Positions 58,984 through 64,000 of a stretch of 64,000 bases of DNA are shown piece after piece. Each line of letters starts with the position of its first letter. Position 1 is the first letter of the stretch. Under the pieces are notes generated by a model. It ran no database searches and was not told the origin of the DNA. It saw nothing but the letters and a program-made list of their open reading frames with translations. The position numbers and the translations under genes are program-made. This DNA is from Anaeramoeba flamelloides (taxonomy: Eukaryota > Metamonada > Anaeramoebidae). The stretch is from the NCBI GenBank assembly GCA_027625915.1, contig JANTQA010000036.1, forward strand, positions 4,087,501 through 4,151,500, read 5' to 3'.

Positions 58984-61726
58984 TTAAAGATATCCACCAA
59001 CTTTTAAATCATCTTCCAACACTGTGGTTGTAACTGCATCAAAAACGCTTTTTATATTTTCCTATTTTTTTTTTTTGAATGAATATAATTTAAAAGAAAT
59101 TAGCAACCATCAAAGAATGAAAAAAAAAAAAGAAACATATTATTATTAAAAATTTTAAAATAGCAATTTCAAAATTCTTGTAAAATAGAATCAATTGATC
59201 AATTATTGAAAATTTTAATTTTTTCTACATGATAAATTTATTCACAACCTTGTTTTTTTTACCCATTTCTTTTAGTCATTTAGTTTATCTAATATATAAT
59301 ACTCTCACTCCCCCCTTTCAAAAATTTTTTCGTCTTTTTTTTTAAATTAAAAAATTACCTTCTTCTTATTCCAAATTATATAATTGAAGGTTTAAATTTT
59401 ACTTAATTTCTGAGATAATTATTGACAATTAATTACTTTATATATTCCGAAAAATAATAATAAATAAAAATAAAATTCAATGTTATTTTTTGAAATTAAG
59501 TTGCTTGTGTCTCTTCTTTGCGTTTTTCTTTCTTAATAAAGCTAAAAGATAAAATCCAAAAAAAAAAAAAAGTTTAAACTGTAAAACCATTTCCTACCTG
59601 ATTGAACATATTTATTGATTTTGTTTAAAGAAATTTTTCATGAATTCTAGTTCTATTTATTTTTATTTTTTTTTTTGAAAAATTATATTTACTTGTTTCA
59701 AACATTTAACTCATACACATGTGCAAAAAGTGATGTCTTGTAATTTTAAGTTTTTTTACTAAATTTGTCATTTTTCCAAATACTAGAAAACTTTTCCTAT
59801 TCGTCCCGATGGGGGAGGTTTTTTGTCAACAAATCTGAGGTTTCTAATAGCAAAAAAAAACAATTTAATGAAAGAATAAAAATGTTTGGGGTTGAAACAG
59901 AGGCTTCTAGAAAATGGTTTGTATATTTTTAAAATTATTTTATTAAATGTTTTTAAGAAATGAAAGTGAAATAAGTTTTAATAATTTATTTAATTTATTT
60001 TTTAGTTGATTATTAATAATTTTTTAAGTTTAATTTTTTGTTATTTGTAAATTGGCTTTGTAATTTTATAGATTGAAATTTTAAAATGATGTTTTTAAAT
60101 TTCAATAAATTGTTTGCTTTTGATGGGTAAAATATAAGCTATTTCAAAAAAAGTGTGGCAAATTTATTTTGTAATATTCTTAATAAATTTAATTTTAAGA
60201 TTATTATTGAAATATCCAAAAATGTTAACTCATCATTAATTGGCTCTTAATAATAATGCCAATTTGTTTATTCAAAAGACGTTACTTTAATTAAAGATTA
60301 TAAAGGTTTCTGGTGACAATTTTAAGACAATTTGTTTTTTTTTTTTGGGAGATATTTCTTTAATTAAAAGACACCAAAGTTTCTTATCACAATTTTATAT
60401 TGATGATATTTTTTAAGGTGTAAAATTGGAGGTTATTTTCTTCTTTTTGATCATAAAAAATTGTTTTTCTCATAAGTTTAATCTTGATAGAATTTTGAAT
60501 AGAAAATTTATAACTGAATTTTATTGTTTAAAAAATACATTTGTATCGTTATTATATTTCCTATTTTTTATTGAAATTGGTTGTGCATCATTTTGTTTTG
60601 TAAAAAAAAAAGTGTGTAATTTTTTTTTATTTTTTAGAAATATTTTGATGAAAATATTTTGAAATACAAGTAAAAGTCTACTAACTCAATCAGTATTAAT
60701 ATTTAACTCAATTTGATATTACCTATTTAAAAATAGAAATACTTTTAAAGAAAATATTATTTGTGATCTATAAAAATGGTCCAATTTTTTTTAGAAATAC
60801 CTTAAATAATAATTTAAAGGAAAAAACATATTCTATAATCTTTATGAAGTTATTTTTTAAATAAATTTTATCTGATATTAAGAGTTATTATAAAAAGGGT
60901 GAGAATTAAATAATAAAAAAAAAAGATTTGTAAAGGATATCATCCAATAATTCTAATTTAGTTTACAAAAGCTGTCTTAATTCATAAAAAACAATTTTAT
61001 TAGACATTTTCCTATTTTTATAAATGTGAATTTGGTTTTCAATTAGTTTTTAAAAAAACACAGATTATTATTTTTTTTCCAAATCTTTCATTGATTATCT
61101 TTAAAGATACCCCCTTTTTTTTTTTTTTTTTTTTTTTAATAATTATCTGATGAAATTTAAAAAATTTTTGTAATTTATTACATTGTATAGTTTATTTTTT
61201 TTAAAAAAAAGTGAAAGGGTTAACCATTGTTAATTGTAATTTTTTTCGTTCAAATCAAGACAGTTAAAAATGGTTTGGCCTAAAGTTTTGAAAAATGGAG
61301 TTTATAAAGATTAATATTCCGAATTTATGACAAGTTTTAATACGAAATTTGGGGAAAGGATAGAATAAAAAAAAAGAAAGTAAGAAAGAAAGAAAGAAAA
61401 AGAAATATTACTGTATTAATTGCACAAGTTTGTTGGAAAAAAAGACTTCTTTTATTATTTTCCCCTATTTCAATAAATTTTTCTTTAATGAATTTTATTG
61501 CAAGTGTGACGCTTTTCCCTCCTTTGTATTCCGGGAAACAAACACTCAAATCAACAGATTTAATTTTTTTTTTTAATATATCAATTTTATTAAATAAAAC
61601 GAAAAAATTTTTTTGTTTAAAATAATCCCCATTTGAAATTGTATCAAACAAAAGTAAAGATTCATGCATTCTATTTATTGATCTATCTTCACTGAGTTGT
61701 TGATCAAATTCAGATACACTTGCTAT
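58984..61726 (-). CDS. Heterotrimeric G-protein alpha subunit, 3' part
   Basis: Two exons on the minus strand, 61726-61412 (105 codons) and 59061-58984 (25 codons plus TAA), joined in phase 0 by a 2,350-bp intron. Exon a reads IASVSEFDQQLSEDRSINRM, then HESLLLFDTI, the switch III/alpha-3 region of G-alpha; LFNKIDIL is the NKxD guanine-specificity motif and TCAINT the TCAT-like motif. Exon b, ENIKSVFDAVTTTVLEDDLK then VGGYL, is the alpha-5 helix and receptor-contacting tail, with no Cys at -4, so it is not a pertussis-toxin-type tail. The P-loop, switch I and switch II exons lie beyond 64000 or were not found up to there. It acts in GPCR signalling at the plasma membrane. No break is seen in the part present. 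Confidence 0.93.
59502..59544 (-). other. Exon-like segment inside the G-alpha intron
   Basis: Minus strand: after a CTTTTAG acceptor the frame reads FIKKEKRKEETQAT and TAA. A CAG|GTAGG donor lies upstream at 59605-59608, preceded by KINKYVQS. It looks like a short terminal exon, but it cannot encode the G-alpha tail, which is supplied by 59061-58984. Unassigned. Confidence 0.2.
59787..59932 (+). other. Coding-like segment inside the G-alpha intron
   Basis: On the plus strand, after a possible acceptor (TACTAG), the frame reads FSYSSRWGRFFVNKSEVSNS and later KMFGVETEASRKWF and ends at TAA 59930; a GTATAT donor could follow TGGTTT at 59920. Composition is varied and clearly less AT-rich than the surroundings. 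No family is recognised and no start or partner exon was found. Confidence 0.25.
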
Positions 61727-64000
61727 CTAATATTAAAGTAATCCAAATAAATAATAGTAATAGTAATAGTAATAATGAAAAAAAAAATATTGAATAACAA
61801 ATTTGATTTATTAATTAGAAAAAAAAAAATGAATTATTAGCAATTTTAAGATTTTTAGATTGTTTAATATTTTAATATTATAGAGGTTGAACTTAAGTTT
61901 CTATTTGATTTGTTTACTTTTATATCCTTTGGTTCGTCAATTTAAGGGTTTTTTTGATCATTTAGAATGTAATATTTCCAGTAAAAATTTTAAATATTTT
62001 TATTGTTTTTGAAATAATTCACCACAAGGAAAAAATAAATTCTGAAATTAAAGTTAGCCAAAACTACATATTGGATTTCAGTTATACATCTTTTATAAAT
62101 TATTTTTTCAAAAGTTATCATAATTTTATCCCATTAAGAAAAGATATCAATTAAACTAATTAAGATTTGAATACCCCCTTTTTCAAAATTCGAGAATTTT
62201 GAAAAAAACACCAATTTTTGGGGTATTTTTTTTTTTGAAATTTAATTACAATGAATGAACTTTATACTGAACATTAAGTAAGAAAAAATAATAAATGTTA
62301 AAACAATTTGCAGAAAAAAATAGAAATATATATAAAAACTCAAACATGATTAAAAATAAAATGATAAAAAATATTCCAAAAACAGACAAAAAAATCAGAT
62401 TTTCAATTTAATTTAGCGATATCTTTTGAAAGAAATATTTTAAAATTGAAAAAATATGATTCTTTTTAGACAATTAAAAAAATAGATTTAAATTATCTCT
62501 CCACTAAGCCAAATAAAAATTTCAAAAATTTTACAATTAAAGAGGAAAAAATTATTACTGGAAATTTTCATTTTTTTTTTTCAATTCCCATTAATATCTA
62601 ACAAGGTTGTAAACCCTTTTCAAAATTGTTATTTATAATAATGTTTATTATGTGGATGTATTTCAAAAATACAAAATTTCGAGTTTTTTTTTGAAAAAAT
62701 TTTCCGAGTTATGTTATGTTGCAAACAAAAATATCAAAACTAAACTATTTTTCAAAAATGTTGAAACACTTTATAATGTTATTGAAAGTGGTTTTGTTTG
62801 GTTTTATCCCATATTCTTATCAAATGCATTTTCAATTTTTAGAATAACATAATTTTTTCTAATTTATTCATTTTTCTTTAGGGACTATCAGCAATATTAG
62901 AATTTTCATAACAAACCGACAAATTAGTGATTAATTTAACTTTTCAAGATAATGTTGAATATCATCAATTTGTGCTTTTTGCTGATAATCTGAAATATTT
63001 CTGATAATATTAAAAACTCATGATAATGAACAAATTCACGATAATCAAAAAAAAAAAAAAAAAAAGTTGTAATAAATTGAGAATACTTTTTACTTTGAAT
63101 TTATTCGGGAAAAAAATGATTTAAAAAGTCAATAAACATTAAAAAAATATGTTAATTTAATGTAACCGGTGCTTTATTATTTCAATTTTTTGTAACAGAA
63201 TAAAATTATATCTTAAATTTTTGAGTTTACAAAGTTATTTTCAGGAATAATTATTAAATTCGTGAAAACTATGAAAATTTGTGAAAAAATCAGAAATTAG
63301 AGCGATATTTGGCCAAACTCCCAATAATCTTATTTTCTCACTTAAAAATTATTGTCACAATTTTCCCTTTTTTATTTCTTTTTCTTTTTTAGTCAAGATT
63401 GTTTTTTTTTTTTTTTTAAAAAGTTTTGTTCTTTTTTTTTTTTTTTTTTTTTTTGTTTTTAAAAAAGATCATGTTGAAAAAAAAAAAGATCGTAGAAAAG
63501 TTCAATAAACATTCAGAAAATTTGAGACTATAAAATGACTTTTAAAATGGATTTATGTATTTTAAAAAAACCTTCTTATTAACCTTTTTTTCATTGAAAT
63601 TTACTAATAAACAAATCAATAATGCACATTTAAAAAATTTTGATTCTACTTTTTTTTATTTTTTGGTTTTTATTTTTTTATTATTTTTCAAAATATCAGG
63701 CTTTTATATGTTTATAATAATTAAAAAATGGAATTATTAATAAGATTTAATTATTATTTATCATTAAAAACTAAATAATAATCTATATAAACTTTTTTCT
63801 CAATTTATTATTTCAGGCGAGTCACAATTTTTGAAATATAGTTTAAGATACATTTATTCTAAATTCTTAAAGTTTTCCAAAACTTTTCGAACTTTAACAT
63901 CTGTTAAGCAATTAAGACGTGTTCTGTGATTTTTAATTTTTCATCATATTGTTTTTTGTCTTTATCATGTATTTGATTCCTGTGGGGTTATATTCCATTA
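61727..64000. other. Upstream intron of the G-alpha gene, with a family B element
   Basis: No exon of the G-alpha N-terminal half was found here, so this is probably one long intron continuing past the window edge. It includes a trinucleotide tract near 61751-61775 and a 1.1-kb element at 62741-63845. Confidence 0.55.
62741..63845. mobile_element. Family B element, copy 2
   Basis: About 1.1 kb. Left end TAAACTATTTTTCAAAAATG; right end GGCGAGTCACAATTTTTGAA, then ATATAGTTTA; TA at both ends. The interior is collinear with 40993-41668 (GGTTTTAT, TTTTCAATTTTTAGAAT, AAAGATCGTAGAAAAGTTCA). It lies in the presumed G-alpha intron. Confidence 0.8.

Noticed and set aside
61373-61401. GAAA repeat just downstream of G-alpha exon a
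   Set aside because: A simple microsatellite after the splice donor, of the kind common in this DNA; not given separate meaning.
1-64000. tRNA, rRNA, CRISPR arrays, telomeric repeats, virus-like or LTR elements
   Set aside because: Looked for tRNA T-loop words, clustered repeats with spacers, telomere-like tandem arrays and retroelement or capsid-type proteins; none could be supported by eye.

Overview
The window is very AT-rich eukaryotic nuclear DNA with long homopolymer tracts, spliceosomal introns (GT..AG) and the standard genetic code; all nine recognisable stop codons are TAA. Protein-coding islands are separated by 2-7 kb of A/T-rich DNA packed with short terminal-inverted-repeat elements. 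Lys/Glu, Gln/Asn and poly-Glu tracts, a [2Fe-2S] ferredoxin of mitochondrial/hydrogenosomal type, an HSP90 ending in MEEVD, a G-alpha subunit, an ESCRT-I subunit and a TFIIH subunit point to a free-living unicellular eukaryote. The style suggests an anaerobic metamonad amoeba such as Anaeramoeba, but that assignment is an inference, not something the sequence proves.

Layout: 2389-6440 (-) seven-repeat ankyrin protein in six exons; 10215-10288 (-) a possible Sm/LSm-like C-terminal exon; 13533-14326 (-) ribosomal protein S18 (uS13), three exons; 17872-18758 (-) adrenodoxin-type ferredoxin, three exons; 22240-25610 (-) a WD40 locus encoding two seven-bladed propellers, read here as one four-exon gene; 32058-35297 (+) intronless TPR-like protein resembling ChAPs (Chs5-Arf1-binding) proteins; 38166-40427 (+) intronless TFIIH p62/Tfb1; 46733-49267 (+) cytosolic HSP90, three exons; 52807-54256 (+) VPS28 with a long Gln/Asn/Met-rich N-terminus, two exons; 58984-61726 (-) the 3' two exons of a heterotrimeric G-protein alpha subunit whose 5' part lies beyond the right edge.

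The genes are unrelated housekeeping genes and do not form a pathway cluster. The more structured part of the window is its non-coding DNA: at least ten families of small inverted-repeat transposon derivatives, most with TA (some TTA) target duplications. Three families share an identical outermost block of about 14 bp followed by different inner blocks, and one of them still holds a transposase-like reading frame. A 1.9-kb foldback element with 460-bp arms carries a reading frame that stays open in both arms. No tRNA, rRNA, CRISPR or virus-derived element was recognised.
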